In this document: in pieces, positions 1 through 10,164 of the stretch
Layout of the letters: every line of letters begins with the position of its first letter
How positions within the stretch are numbered: position 1 is the first letter of the stretch
Source of the DNA: CALBGR01 sp964499935
Lineage (GTDB): Bacteria; Patescibacteriota; Saccharimonadia; Saccharimonadales; UBA4665
Length of the DNA stretch: 47,075 nt
Assembly: GCA_964499935.1 (NCBI GenBank)
Contig: CAZCMS010000005.1
Coordinates: forward strand, 1 to 47,075
Direction: 5' to 3'
The notes under the pieces: model-generated
Seen by the model: only the letters and a program-made list of their open reading frames with translations
Databases searched by the model: none
What the model was told of the DNA's origin: nothing
Program-made: the position numbers and the translations under genes

Positions 1-192
<192 letters not shown>

Positions 193-370
193 ATGTGATT
201 CTAACTGCAGTGAACATGTAGCCGAAGCTACACTGACTTACTGCGAGAGTCCGGAAAGACTCTCTAATTAAAACAATTCAAATAAATGAACTGACGTTGA
301 TTTGCACTATTAGATTTTTAAGGGGCATTTCAGAGACGTTTTAACACATCACCTCGAAAGTACTCATCCA

Positions 371-399
371 ATGTTACGTCAATTACTGACTACTGTCAA
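371..399 (-). promoter_or_regulatory. rRNA operon promoter
   Basis: On the minus strand TTGACA (399-394) and TAACAT (376-371) are separated by exactly 17 nt, pointing at the 16S gene. The predicted start is near 364, giving a ~170-nt leader. The leader contains two clear hairpins, GAGAGTC/GGACTCTC around 245-268 and GTAGC-TTCG-GCTAC around 221-234, probably part of the rRNA processing leader. Confidence 0.75.
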
Positions 400-469
400 G
401 AATAAAAACGACTATTAATGATGTATTAATTAACACAGGCTATATTAGTAGGGTCTCCTGCCTGTAGAC

Positions 470-3028
470 CTATGCGTCTGACGAAGAATCACTCTCCTCT
501 TCTTCGTCATCTTCAACTACCTTATCGACAAGAGCGAGTGACACTACTTCGTCTCCGTCATTAAGGCGCATGATACGCACACCTTGCGTAGCTCGCCCAA
601 GCTCAGGTATATCTTTAAGACCTAATCTAATCGTCTGACCTTGGCTTGAAATAATAATCACCTCTTGCTCTCCGCTGCCATCGAGACTCTTGACACCTAT
701 TAGTCGACCAGTTTTTGTGTTCACTACTGCCGATCGTATACCTACACCGCCGCGAGCATGTGGCGTAAATTGTGAAACTTTTGTTCGCTTACCATAGCCG
801 TACTGACTGATTACAAATATATTGGAGCCCTCTTCGATCACATCCATGCCAATTACATGATCGTCAGTACGTAAGCGTATACCTCGCACACCTCGTGATG
901 CACGACCCATTGGGCGTACATCCTTTTCGTGGAATCGTATAGCCTGACCATGAAGTGTTGAGATAACCACCTCGTTATCACCGTCGGTGATTCTTACCCA
1001 CTTAAGCTCATCACCCTCATCAAGATTGATAGTAATTAATCCACTACTTCTAACGTTCTTGTATTGCTCGAAAGGTGTCTTCTTTACGACACCTCTTTGC
1101 GTACACATAAAGAGGTTTCCGCCATCTGCCTGCTTACTCACATTAATAACTGAACTTACGGTTTCTTCTGGTTGGAGCTGCAAGAGATTCACAATTGCAA
1201 CACCTTTAGCACTCAAAGAAGCTGCGGGCACTTCATATGTCTTTATACGGAATACACGACCCTTATTAGTAAAGAACAGTAGGTAATCATGAGTAGATGC
1301 ATTTACAACGTGTTCAATTACATCCTCTTCGCGCGTTGCCATACCTCTACGCCCTTTGCCTCCACGGTTTTGTCGCTTATAATCTGCAATCTGACTTCTC
1401 TTAATGTAATTATTTGCTGTAAGCGTTACAACAACCTGCTCATCTGGAATCAGGTCTTCATCGCTCATGCGACCCAATTCGCCTGGTATAATCTGAGTAC
1501 GCCGATCGTCACCAAACTGCTTCTTCATATCAAGCAGTTCTTTCTTAACAATTTTTAGAACTTCTTTTTCGTCAGCCAAAATAGCTTCAAGCTTTGCAAT
1601 AAGAGTAAGTAATTCAGCAAGTTCGTCTTCTATCTTCTGGCGCTCAAGCCCAGCAAGAGTTCGAAGCTGCATCGCAAGAATTGCTTTAGCTTGGATCTCG
1701 CTGAGGCTAAACTTCTCGATCAAGTTCGCCTGTGCTTCATCTGTAGTCTGAGAAGCGCGTATGGTCGCAATCACTTCATCAATATGATCAAGTGCAATCT
1801 TCAAGCCTTCGAGAACATGCGCACGTTCACGGGCCTTTCGAAGCTCGAATTCAGTTCGTTTTCGTATCACGACCTGTCGGTGCTTGATATATTCCTGTAA
1901 TACATCAACGAGCCCCAAGACACGTGGCTGGATACCATCAACAAGCGCAAGCATATTGTAGTGGAACGTTGTCTGTAGTGGAGTCAGCTTATAGAGTTGG
2001 TTTAGTATTTTCTTAGGATATGCGTCTTTCTTAAGGTCAATAACAATTCGCACTGTTCCTCGAGCACTTTCATCGCGCAAGTCAGATATGCCAGCAACCT
2101 TCTTTTCCTTAACTAGATCAGCTATCTTAAGAATTAAACTTTCTTTGTTCAGTGCATACGGAATTTCGGAAATAATAATTTGAGACTTTCCCTTTTTCGT
2201 CTCTTCGGTACTAACTACCCCACGAACAACTACGCCACCCTTACCTGTTGCAAGTGCTGCACGGATTGAATCACGTCCAAATACGATACCGCCAGTCGGG
2301 AAATCAGGACCCTTTACATATTCAAGCAAGTCATCGAGAGTTGATTCAGGCTTGTCAATAAGGCAGACTGTCGCGTCAATTACTTCGCTAACATTATGCG
2401 GTGGAATGTTAGTCGCCATACCAACAGCAATACCCATCTGACCATTCAATAGAAGATTCGGAAGCTTAGCCGGCAACACCTCTGGTTCTCGTTCGGAGCC
2501 ATCGTAGTTGTCGCGGAATGGCACAGTCTCCTTATCAATATCCTCAAGCAATGCCTGTCCAGCTTTTGCCATACGAGCCTCTGTATAACGTTGCGCAGCT
2601 GGCGGATCACCGTCAAGCGACCCAAAGTTACCCTGGCCATCTACCAGCAAATACCGAGTTGACCAGTCTTGGGCCAAACGTACCATCGCGTCATAAATCG
2701 AAGAATCACCGTGCGGGTGATACTTACCCATAACATCACCGGTGATACGAGCACTTTTTACAAATTTTGACCCTGGTTTCCAGTTATTTTTATCCATGGA
2801 GTAGAGGATACGACGATGCACAGGCTTTAGCCCGTCTCGAGCATCGGGTAGCGCACGTGAAACAATGACACTCATCGAATAGCGAAGATAGCTATCTTCC
2901 ATAACGTCTTCAACTGTGCGCAATTCTACAGTCTTAGAGTGATCTTGATTGCCTAAAACTTCCAAAGCAGGTTTACTATCTGTATGGAATTCATCTTGTG
3001 TATTTTCTTGCGGTGTTTGATCGTCCAT
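470..3028 (-). CDS. gyrA: DNA gyrase subunit A
   Basis: 852-residue breakage-reunion subunit of type II topoisomerase; with GyrB it introduces negative supercoils. The catalytic tyrosine lies in AAQRYTEAR (Tyr148). The quinolone-determining region reads HPHGDSSIYDAMVRLAQ, with Ser109 and Asp113 at the positions of E. coli Ser83 and Asp87, i.e. a sensitive-type residue pair. A QNRGGKG motif in the C-terminal beta-pinwheel corresponds to the GyrA box, favouring gyrase over ParC. The tail is acidic (EDDEEEES). The start MDDQTP is 9 nt after the gyrB stop, so the pair is an operon. A weak GGTCT/AGACC hairpin follows the stop (451-469), before the rRNA promoter. Confidence 0.97.
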   Translation of the reverse strand: MDDQTPQENTQDEFHTDSKPALEVLGNQDHSKTVELRTVEDVMEDSYLRYSMSVIVSRALPDARDGLKPVHRRILYSMDKNNWKPGSKFVKSARITGDVMGKYHPHGDSSIYDAMVRLAQDWSTRYLLVDGQGNFGSLDGDPPAAQRYTEARMAKAGQALLEDIDKETVPFRDNYDGSEREPEVLPAKLPNLLLNGQMGIAVGMATNIPPHNVSEVIDATVCLIDKPESTLDDLLEYVKGPDFPTGGIVFGRDSIRAALATGKGGVVVRGVVSTEETKKGKSQIIISEIPYALNKESLILKIADLVKEKKVAGISDLRDESARGTVRIVIDLKKDAYPKKILNQLYKLTPLQTTFHYNMLALVDGIQPRVLGLVDVLQEYIKHRQVVIRKRTEFELRKARERAHVLEGLKIALDHIDEVIATIRASQTTDEAQANLIEKFSLSEIQAKAILAMQLRTLAGLERQKIEDELAELLTLIAKLEAILADEKEVLKIVKKELLDMKKQFGDDRRTQIIPGELGRMSDEDLIPDEQVVVTLTANNYIKRSQIADYKRQNRGGKGRRGMATREEDVIEHVVNASTHDYLLFFTNKGRVFRIKTYEVPAASLSAKGVAIVNLLQLQPEETVSSVINVSKQADGGNLFMCTQRGVVKKTPFEQYKNVRSSGLITINLDEGDELKWVRITDGDNEVVISTLHGQAIRFHEKDVRPMGRASRGVRGIRLRTDDHVIGMDVIEEGSNIFVISQYGYGKRTKVSQFTPHARGGVGIRSAVVNTKTGRLIGVKSLDGSGEQEVIIISSQGQTIRLGLKDIPELGRATQGVRIMRLNDGDEVVSLALVDKVVEDDEEEESDSSSDA

Positions 3029-3037
3029 AACTTTACC

Positions 3038-5002
3038 TTAAATATCCAAATCTTTAACAAATTTTGCATGGGTTTGAATAAAGTTCTTGCGCAACTCTAC
3101 TTCTGTACCCATTAATTTATTGAAAATAGCGTCAGCTTTCTCGACATCCTCTAAGCGCACCTGTACTAGGACGCGGTTTTCAGGGTTCATAGTAGTCTCC
3201 CAAAGCTGTTCGGCATCCATTTCTCCAAGACCCTTATATCGCTGAATGTCAGAGAGCCCAGCCTGTCGTCGACGATCATCAGATTCAGGAACGGTTGTGC
3301 CTCGCGCTTTGCGGTCAGCGATCAACTTATCTATTATTTCATCACGCTCATCATCACTGTATGCGTACCACTTTTTATTTCCCTGGCCCTTCAGTAAGTA
3401 TAGCGGTGGTTTTGCAAGATATAAATGACCACCATCAACAACCTCTTTCATATGCCGGAAGAAGAAGGTCATGAGCAATGTCGCAATATGGCTTCCGTCC
3501 ACATCGGCATCGGTCATGATAACAATACGATGATAGCGCAGGCCATCAATACTAAACTGCTCCTCGATACCAACACCAAGTGCCTTAATAAGAGTAACGA
3601 TTTCGTTATTTGCAAGCATTTTATCCAAGCGTGCTCGCTCAACATTGAGCACTTTACCGCGAAGTGGCAAGATAGCCTGCGTCTTACTGTCACGACCAGA
3701 CTTTGCAGATCCACCCGCAGAGTCTCCCTCAACGATATAGAGTTCTGAGTTTTCAGGACTTCGACTCGAACAGTCTGCAAGCTTGCCAGGCAACCCAGAT
3801 CCTTCAAGGACCCCTTTTCGTATAATATTCTCGCGGGCTGCTCGTGCTGCCTTACGTGCACGTGCAGCCAATAGTGCCTTGCCAACTATCTTTCTTGCAA
3901 CACCAGGGTGCTCCTCGAGGTAATACGTAAGATATTCGTTCATCACCTGTTCTACGTACCCACGAATCTCGGGGTTACCAAGCTTATTCTTTGTCTGTCC
4001 CTCAAATTGCGGATCAGGAAGCTTTACAAGAATAACAGCAGTCAAACCTTCTCGGCAGTCCTCGCCTGTAAGATTCTCGTCCTTCTCTTTAATCAGCCCG
4101 TTTTTACGTGCATAGTCGTTAATAACACGTGTTAAAGCTGCACGGAAACCGGTTAAGTGCGTGCCACCGTCTGGGTTCAATACGTTATTTGCAAAAGCCT
4201 TAATTGTCTCACTAAAAGCTTCCGTGTACTGCGCAGCAATTTCAACCTGCACATCATTCACCATCTTATCAACATAAAACACGTCATCATCGACTACGTC
4301 TTTACCTATGTTAAGGTGTTTTGTATATGATTTAATACCTCCCTCGAAATAAAAACCATACCTTTTACCACTGACTTCGTCTCGTAGTGATGTTCTAATG
4401 CCTTTTGTGAGATACGCAGCGTGTCTTAAACGGTCTAAAATTGTGTCATAACTAAATGAGGTCGTTTCGAAAATTGATCCATCAGGATAAAACGTAATCT
4501 CTGTACCCGTCCGGTCTGTTTTGCCCACTACTTTTAAGTCGCCCTGTGGAACACCCCTTTCATACTGCTGTTCGTGTATTTTACCGTTAAGGTACACTCG
4601 AACTTGCAACTTACTAGAGAGTGCATTCACCACGCTTGAACCCACGCCGTGCAAACCACCGGACACCTTATAACCTCCGCCACCGAATTTACCTCCGGCA
4701 TGAAGTACAGTCAATACCGTCTCTACGGTGCTTTTTCCTGTCTTAGGATGAATATCTACAGGAATACCACGCCCATTGTCTGTCACTCGAATACCGTTAT
4801 CTTCGAGCATTTCAACCGATACCTCAGTTGCATGACCAGCAAGCGCTTCGTCTATACCATTATCAACAATTTCCCATACTAGGTGATGTAATCCCTCGAC
4901 TCCAGTGCCACCAATGTACATACCCGGGCGTTTTCGAACAGGCTCTAGCCCTTCTAGAACTTGAATTTGCTCAGCTTTATAATCTTGTTTTTGATTTGCC
5001 AC
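3038..5002 (-). CDS. gyrB: DNA gyrase subunit B
   Basis: 654-residue ATPase subunit of gyrase. The GHKL ATPase starts with LEGLEPVRKRPGMYIGGTG and includes ITDNGRGIPVD-type and GLHGVGSSVVNALS motifs. The TOPRIM region has EGDSAGGSAKSGRDS and PLRGKVLNVE, with the metal-binding MTDADVDGSHI. The C-terminal domain carries QRYKGLGEMDAEQLWETTM. Length is normal for short GyrB proteins without the E. coli insertion. It precedes gyrA by 9 nt. Its own promoter (5058-5086) sits just after the stop of the upstream ATPase gene. Confidence 0.97.
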   Translation of the reverse strand: MANQKQDYKAEQIQVLEGLEPVRKRPGMYIGGTGVEGLHHLVWEIVDNGIDEALAGHATEVSVEMLEDNGIRVTDNGRGIPVDIHPKTGKSTVETVLTVLHAGGKFGGGGYKVSGGLHGVGSSVVNALSSKLQVRVYLNGKIHEQQYERGVPQGDLKVVGKTDRTGTEITFYPDGSIFETTSFSYDTILDRLRHAAYLTKGIRTSLRDEVSGKRYGFYFEGGIKSYTKHLNIGKDVVDDDVFYVDKMVNDVQVEIAAQYTEAFSETIKAFANNVLNPDGGTHLTGFRAALTRVINDYARKNGLIKEKDENLTGEDCREGLTAVILVKLPDPQFEGQTKNKLGNPEIRGYVEQVMNEYLTYYLEEHPGVARKIVGKALLAARARKAARAARENIIRKGVLEGSGLPGKLADCSSRSPENSELYIVEGDSAGGSAKSGRDSKTQAILPLRGKVLNVERARLDKMLANNEIVTLIKALGVGIEEQFSIDGLRYHRIVIMTDADVDGSHIATLLMTFFFRHMKEVVDGGHLYLAKPPLYLLKGQGNKKWYAYSDDERDEIIDKLIADRKARGTTVPESDDRRRQAGLSDIQRYKGLGEMDAEQLWETTMNPENRVLVQVRLEDVEKADAIFNKLMGTEVELRKNFIQTHAKFVKDLDI

Positions 5003-5057
5003 GTTAAAAGTAACCCTCGCTTTTGTATTTATTTATACAACCCACTACTTAATAATA

Positions 5058-5086
5058 ATTATACAGCCTTCTCGCAATACAAGCAA
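5058..5086 (-). promoter_or_regulatory. gyrBA promoter
   Basis: TTGCTT (5086-5081) and a perfect TATAAT (5063-5058) on the minus strand, spaced 17 nt. The gyrB ATG is at 5002, leaving a ~50-nt leader. The -35 box begins 2 nt from the stop codon of the upstream ATPase gene, so gyrBA can be expressed independently of it. Confidence 0.7.
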
Positions 5087-5087
5087 C

Positions 5088-7976
5088 TTACTGATTGTTA
5101 TTTGTTCCTTGCTTCTGCGCTCCAAAATTGCCATCACGATCTATATATATTGTATCGCTCGCATTACTGCTTTGAGTTTTAGCATTCTTAACATTACTAC
5201 CTGATGCATTTTTGTGCCCGATATTAACCTCTCCTGCACCAGAGGCATTATACTGACCGGACGCAGACACAGGCGCACTAGACGTGGTAGGAGTTCCTGC
5301 ATTACGACTTTGAAAAGGTCGCTGCGCCATGCCACTTCCTCCTAAAGGCTTTTTTTGCCTCCATTCATCCAAGAAAGAGCCTGTGCCAGGTCGAGGAGCA
5401 GGAGCTGCACCACCGGAACCCGACATTGAAGAAGTCGCGCCTGGCTGCATTCGTGGCCTGGCAGCCTGTTGACCAAAGCCCTGGCTTTGTCCAGCACCAA
5501 AAGCACGACCGCCCTGAGTCGTCGCGCCCGCAGAAGGCTCGGTTCTCAGTCTTTCAAATATATCCTTTTCTACCTTTGCTTTTGGCTGACCATACTTTGC
5601 AGCTGAAAGCTGCCTCAATGCATCTGCAAGTTGCGGATTAGGCGACCCAAGCGGAGGCAATGTCGCCATACTAAACGGTTGCGTTGGGACACCCTTTATT
5701 AAAGTACGTACAATGGTATTATGATTTGGCACTCTCAAAAGATCATCTCCATCAAACTGTGGCTGGAAGTACCTCGACAACGCGTCAACATCATTTTGTC
5801 CGATACGAAATGATACTACTGTACCCATATTACCGAATACTGCGTCTCGAATTTCTTCGGTTAATTGTGTGGTAAACTGGTTCGCAACAATAAGATTAAG
5901 ATGGTATTTTCGCGCCTCAGACATAATAGTAGCAAACGAATCTGTGGAGAAATTCTGGAACTCGTCCACGTACAACGCAAAGTCACGTCGTTCGCTTTCA
6001 GGAATATTTGCACGGCTCATAGCAGCTGCTTGGAATTTCATCACAAATATCATGCCAAGTAATTTCGAATTCAAGTCTCCCAGCCTACCCTTACTTAGGT
6101 TCACGATCAAGATTTTGCCTTCGTCCATAATAGTACGCAAATCAAATGCACTCTTTGTCTGCCCAATAATATTGCGCATCATTTCGTTACTCAGGAAAGC
6201 ACCAAATTTACTCACAAACCATGCAGTTACTTCACCAGATTCATTTGAACGTTGCGAAGCAGGATATTGCTTAAGCCAGAAATCTCGCACTGTTTGATCT
6301 GTAACATGTTCTAGCTTTTGCTTAATAAAATCTGGGTTACGGAAAAGCTGCGGTATCTCAATAAAGGTACCTCCCTTGGGGTCTGCCATTACCGCTAATG
6401 CAGCGTTCCTAAACATATCTTCATAGCGAGGGCCCATAATACCCTGGCGCTGTGGATCGTACAGCTTGTAGAGCATACCGATCACTTCCTGAATAAGGAA
6501 ATCTTTCTGGTCGGCTGAATGATATTCAAATAAATTTAATCCCATAGGATAATCTGTGTCAGACGGGCAGAAATAAATCACATCTTCAGTACGCTCCTTA
6601 GGCACCATCGAAAGAAGCATTTCTGCCGTATCGCCATGCGGGTCTACAAACGCAAAGCCACCACCACTCAACATATCTTGTAGAGCGAGGTTTTCAAGAA
6701 AAGTAGACTTTCCTGTACCAGTTTGTCCTACTGCGTACATATGGCGTTGCCTGTCACCTAAAGACAGATAGACTGGTTTCTTAACTCCGCGAAACACGTT
6801 ATAGCCAAGCAGCAATCCTTCATTAGGCATATTGCGCGGGCCGTCAACTTGCTTTGAATCTTGACGCTCCAGTTGGGACGTAGGAGTACTGCGCTGGTCA
6901 GGAAAATGAAATAATGTCGCAAGCTCAACCGAATTAAGAACCATTTTGTTCTTGTTCTGAGGAAACAGCCTTAATACATAATCAGACACTAATTGCGCAG
7001 AGTCCGGCGCAGCACTAAATTTAAATCCATTTTTACCAGGTGCATCAAAAAGCGAAAAACTAGCGAGCATATTGCCAAGTAGCGCCTGTGCTCTTTGGTT
7101 TACATTCGAAGACACCACTACTCGAATCAAAACTTCGTAACCAGGAGATCTGGTTTTGTCATGAATTGCGTCAACAATTGATTGGTCAAGACTCGACAGC
7201 TCGTTACTTGATTGCTTACTCTCTCCTCCTTCAGGGGGTTTAGCGAGTGCAGTAACCATTTCTTTCGCCCAAGATCCCGAGTTTTCAATAAGCGAGTTTT
7301 TCTTTTCTTTGCCTTTTTTCTTTTTATCGGCAGTCTCGTTTGCTTTTTTACGCCACGAAGGATCGGCAGGACGGAAAAGTATCTGTACCGTTGCGCCATC
7401 TTCTTTATCAAGTCCTCCGAGTGCATTTAAGAGCGCCTGCATAGTGTCTCGCTTGATGTCTTGATAGGTTGCTATCGGGTACGCAAACGATTCTTTTAAC
7501 TCAAATTCACCTCCGACAACACCGTTAAGCTTCCCTACCTCACTAAAGATATTATGGTCTGGCACTTCTTCGAGCCTAGCAGAAGGGTATGCGCTAACAA
7601 CAGCTTGTTTTACTACTTCGATTAAAGGAACAGGCACTACTGCATAAAAATTTACCGTGCCATGCCCGCCAACAATTTCAAAAGAAAAATGACGTTGCCC
7701 GTATTTTTTTATCTTACGACTCTTCTCTACAGTACTGGCGATAATGTTATATATAGTTTGAGCTTTCGAAATATTTTCGTCGACAACATCACGTATGTCT
7801 CGCCCGTTCGACTCAACATCATCACTTGATGGTGGCAGATATATCATCAAAGGCACCATCTTAAGGCCACGCTCTATATTCTTTGCAGCCTGTGCTTGTT
7901 GCTCACTCCTCTTAAAAAGAAGGAACCCAATCCCCCCTCCTACAGCTAACAAAAAGGTAATTACAATTACAATCAC
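5088..7976 (-). CDS. type IV secretion/conjugation-type ATPase (VirD4/TraG/HerA-like, membrane anchored)
   Basis: 962 residues. An N-terminal transmembrane segment (about 1-20) is followed by an alpha/beta region and a Lys-rich linker (about 220-235). The RecA-like motor has Walker A GQTGTGKST near residue 415, preceded by RHMYAVG, then FVDPHGD, and Walker B FALYVDEFQNF. The last ~180 residues are Gly/Ala/Gln/Asn-rich and low complexity. This matches the conjugative-coupling/HerA superfamily ATPases common in CPR genomes, probably a membrane pump for DNA or protein. No relaxase or other mating-pair genes are seen here. It lies 3 nt after the small gene at 7980, so the two form an operon. The substrate is unknown. 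Confidence 0.8.
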   Translation of the reverse strand: MIVIVITFLLAVGGGIGFLLFKRSEQQAQAAKNIERGLKMVPLMIYLPPSSDDVESNGRDIRDVVDENISKAQTIYNIIASTVEKSRKIKKYGQRHFSFEIVGGHGTVNFYAVVPVPLIEVVKQAVVSAYPSARLEEVPDHNIFSEVGKLNGVVGGEFELKESFAYPIATYQDIKRDTMQALLNALGGLDKEDGATVQILFRPADPSWRKKANETADKKKKGKEKKNSLIENSGSWAKEMVTALAKPPEGGESKQSSNELSSLDQSIVDAIHDKTRSPGYEVLIRVVVSSNVNQRAQALLGNMLASFSLFDAPGKNGFKFSAAPDSAQLVSDYVLRLFPQNKNKMVLNSVELATLFHFPDQRSTPTSQLERQDSKQVDGPRNMPNEGLLLGYNVFRGVKKPVYLSLGDRQRHMYAVGQTGTGKSTFLENLALQDMLSGGGFAFVDPHGDTAEMLLSMVPKERTEDVIYFCPSDTDYPMGLNLFEYHSADQKDFLIQEVIGMLYKLYDPQRQGIMGPRYEDMFRNAALAVMADPKGGTFIEIPQLFRNPDFIKQKLEHVTDQTVRDFWLKQYPASQRSNESGEVTAWFVSKFGAFLSNEMMRNIIGQTKSAFDLRTIMDEGKILIVNLSKGRLGDLNSKLLGMIFVMKFQAAAMSRANIPESERRDFALYVDEFQNFSTDSFATIMSEARKYHLNLIVANQFTTQLTEEIRDAVFGNMGTVVSFRIGQNDVDALSRYFQPQFDGDDLLRVPNHNTIVRTLIKGVPTQPFSMATLPPLGSPNPQLADALRQLSAAKYGQPKAKVEKDIFERLRTEPSAGATTQGGRAFGAGQSQGFGQQAARPRMQPGATSSMSGSGGAAPAPRPGTGSFLDEWRQKKPLGGSGMAQRPFQSRNAGTPTTSSAPVSASGQYNASGAGEVNIGHKNASGSNVKNAKTQSSNASDTIYIDRDGNFGAQKQGTNNNQ

Positions 7977-7979
7977 CGC

Positions 7980-8312
7980 TTATCCTTTTTCTCCTTGCTG
8001 CTTCAATTCTTTCCCATATCGACCTGCGATATACTGAGCCTTCAGTCGCTCAAATTCTTGGCTAAACACCTTGGGTTCATTGACATTTTGACGAACTACA
8101 CTATTAACTTTCTGAATCCATTCAGGAGATAAATCGTCAGCATCTGGTGCGACTAGTTGTTGTGGAGCCATCTGAGGTGGCAATGACGAAGCATTTTGCA
8201 CGCTCGTCGTAGTAGAATCACCCTGTTCATGACCTACCGGCAAAGAAGTCTCCTCAGTAGCAATAGGCTGAGGAAGACTACCTGGCGTAGGCTGTAGAGG
8301 ATTATTATTCAT
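7980..8312 (-). CDS. small Pro/Gln-rich protein in the secretion-ATPase operon
   Basis: I place the start at MNNNPLQPTP (8312, 110 aa); a longer reading up to 8462 adds a cysteine-rich, unlikely N-terminus. There is no signal peptide. Residues 1-60 are Pro/Gln/Ser/Thr-rich and probably disordered. The C-terminal ~45 residues (SPEWIQKVNSVVRQNV through RYGKEL) are charged and helical. The gene ends 3 nt before the VirD4-like ATPase gene, which suggests an accessory or adaptor role. No known family was recognised. Confidence 0.7.
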   Translation of the reverse strand: MNNNPLQPTPGSLPQPIATEETSLPVGHEQGDSTTTSVQNASSLPPQMAPQQLVAPDADDLSPEWIQKVNSVVRQNVNEPKVFSQEFERLKAQYIAGRYGKELKQQGEKG

Positions 8313-8484
8313 GTATACCTTACAGTATAGACCTCTATTGAGTAACGCACAACACCCCCTATTGAGGCTGGCACCTTTGTTATCATACATAGAGATTTTG
8401 TGCGTATTATACCTATCTTGTGAGTGTATCTTAAAATTACAGGACACACCAAAACTCAACACAGGTCGCTGTATTAAATCTCTC

Positions 8485-8850
8485 TTATTTTGTATGATTA
8501 TTTATCGTCAAAACCCTATTGAAATAAACGTAGAGCAGCCCAAAAAAAACACTTGCAAGCAATACATCTCTAATCGTTAGCTGTCCTATCGATTGAAGAA
8601 TGATTAAAAATACAGGAAAGGATGCCACCGCCAGTGCAGTGCGTTGCACTCTTGTGTTGCTCCACGTAATCACCTCGAATCTTGACAGCACACTGCCCAA
8701 CAGCCCTAGTACGCCATAGCAAAATCCATACAGCAAAAGAAACAACAGAATAAATACCACGGCAGGCACTTGCTCTGGATTAGTTCCAATAAGTAGTAAT
8801 CCTCCGCACACAATCGTGAATACAATAACAGCAATTGGAAAGCGTATCAT
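8485..8850 (-). CDS. hypothetical four-helix membrane protein
   Basis: 121 residues with about four hydrophobic segments (approximately 3-23, 29-55, 71-88 and 93-112) and no catalytic motif. It has the size and shape of a small integral membrane protein. It lies upstream of the secretion ATPase pair in the same direction but is separated from it by 172 nt with no clear promoter identified. Function unknown. Confidence 0.65.
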   Translation of the reverse strand: MIRFPIAVIVFTIVCGGLLLIGTNPEQVPAVVFILLFLLLYGFCYGVLGLLGSVLSRFEVITWSNTRVQRTALAVASFPVFLIILQSIGQLTIRDVLLASVFFGLLYVYFNRVLTINNHTK

Positions 8851-8924
8851 TTTCTATAAGTGTAAGCCTTTGACTTAAAAAAATAAACACTACCTAGGTA
8901 GGTAGCATTCTTTTATTCATTTTT

Positions 8925-9037
8925 AGATGCCAAAGGCAACAAATCCGCTCACAAAAATTAGACTATTAGGGCGCTTGTTGCCTATTGGCTTGACTGACCG
9001 CTCATCCTCGCTTTAGGCGAGTTTGAGCGTTATTTTT
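8925..9037 (+). ncRNA. candidate small RNA: long stem plus intrinsic terminator
   Basis: A bulged stem pairs 8929-8942 (GCCAAaGGCAACAA) with 8975-8989 (TTGTTGCCtaTTGGC). It is followed 10 nt later by a two-tier terminator hairpin, CGCTCA-tc-CTCGC / GCGAG-tt-TGAGCG (8999-9029), then TTATTTTT. There is no ORF and I found no convincing promoter, so this is a candidate only. It lies in the divergent gene-free region. Confidence 0.4.
8999..9037 (+). terminator. intrinsic terminator in the divergent intergenic region
   Basis: An 11-bp two-tier hairpin with a short loop is followed directly by TTATTTTT on the plus strand. No plus-strand protein gene lies upstream of it, so it must end an RNA transcript. 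Confidence 0.65.
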
Positions 9038-10129
9038 AATTATGGAAATGTTTTTGTTTTAATCATTTCTACGTACAAGACTACTACAACACGTGGATAA
9101 TGTCAAGACCATTTTGAGTATTTATCACTACATAACAGTAGTAAAATTAAAATAAATTATGATGTCATAGATACTACGATATTTGTATTTTCTATATTGA
9201 AATATTTACAACGCCAGAAATAGCTCTATTAATCCCTGCATTTTACTTAATATTTTTTCGATACACTCTTTTAAATCTACGTAGCTGAATTCGCACTACA
9301 TATTATCGCGTGTGGCCTCAGGATCCGCTTCGAATAACTAAAAACGACTGCTGAAAAGCGACGGCCCATGGATCCGCCCATGATGCATGAGTAAGATTTA
9401 TCTTAGCTAACTTATGACAAACATAACTATCCGATCTTTTTATTAGACTTTACGCATAATGCCTAATAAAGAAACTCGCCCAGATTCCTTAAGCCCTGCT
9501 TTCACGTGCACAATACAATAACCATAACATCCAATAAAACTCAAATCATCACCCCTGCGCCTAAAAGAGCTCTTGTTGTCGTAACACCTCCAACCGTGTT
9601 GTACTTATTAAAAAGCTCCTAGCTTACCCCAACCCGGACACATTACTACGACAAATGGCAATGAGCTATTATTAATAATGGCCCGGTAAGACACACACTA
9701 TCTTCCCCTTCACTCAACTCATTGCTATATTTCAAGCCTAAGCAAGTCATACTACATTAATACTACATACTACTAGATACTACCTGCACACAACCGCACC
9801 ACCCTCAACCAACGAGTTGTGCACTCACTACGTTAAAGTCAACTTAATCAATACTATGCCTGCTGTTTCTGAAACAAGCTGGCAGCCCTACAACTGCCAC
9901 ACGCAGTAACATGTTGTATGTCGTCGAACATGGAACGCGATACACTATCACAAATTGATCCATCATCCGCCAAAATAATCACACACCGCACGGAGCAGGC
10001 CAAGAACAAGACCCAGCGACGAGCTACCAATGCCTTAATCAATACATAATACATGCTATTGGAGCCCAAAATCAGTCCTAAGAGCACATGACTTATGCAC
10101 AGGTATTTTCATATTAAGCATAAATAGTA
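9038..10129. other. gene-free AT-rich region, possibly origin-like
   Basis: About 1.1 kb with no credible ORF: open stretches have odd composition (many Cys, Trp and Arg) and no RBS. It holds a near-DnaA box (minus-strand TTATCCACG, 9101-9093) followed on that strand by TGTTGTAGTAG and then a long A/T tract. A cluster of four TACTAC units lies near 9750-9782. A TTATGCACA site lies just inside the left flank (about 10093). Genes diverge from it on both sides. This could be an origin region or decayed sequence; the evidence is weak. Confidence 0.25.
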
Positions 10130-10158
10130 TTGACTTTAAAATTAGTACTTTATAAGAT
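10130..10158 (+). promoter_or_regulatory. promoter of the short transcript before comM
   Basis: TTGACT (10130-10135) and TAAGAT (10153-10158), spaced 17 nt, on the plus strand. The predicted start is near 10165, and a strong terminator ends at about 10243. Confidence 0.6.
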
Positions 10159-10164
10159 AAGGAT

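Noticed and set aside
8313..8462. Upstream extension of the 7980 protein
   Set aside because: The extra 50 residues (Cys- and Tyr-rich, no motif) look like a shadow reading; MNNNPLQ at 8312 is preferred.
9854..10087. Minus-strand 77-codon frame in the divergent region
   Set aside because: Unlikely residue composition (many Cys, Trp, Arg), no RBS, no recognisable motif, and surrounding sequence has equal non-coding character.
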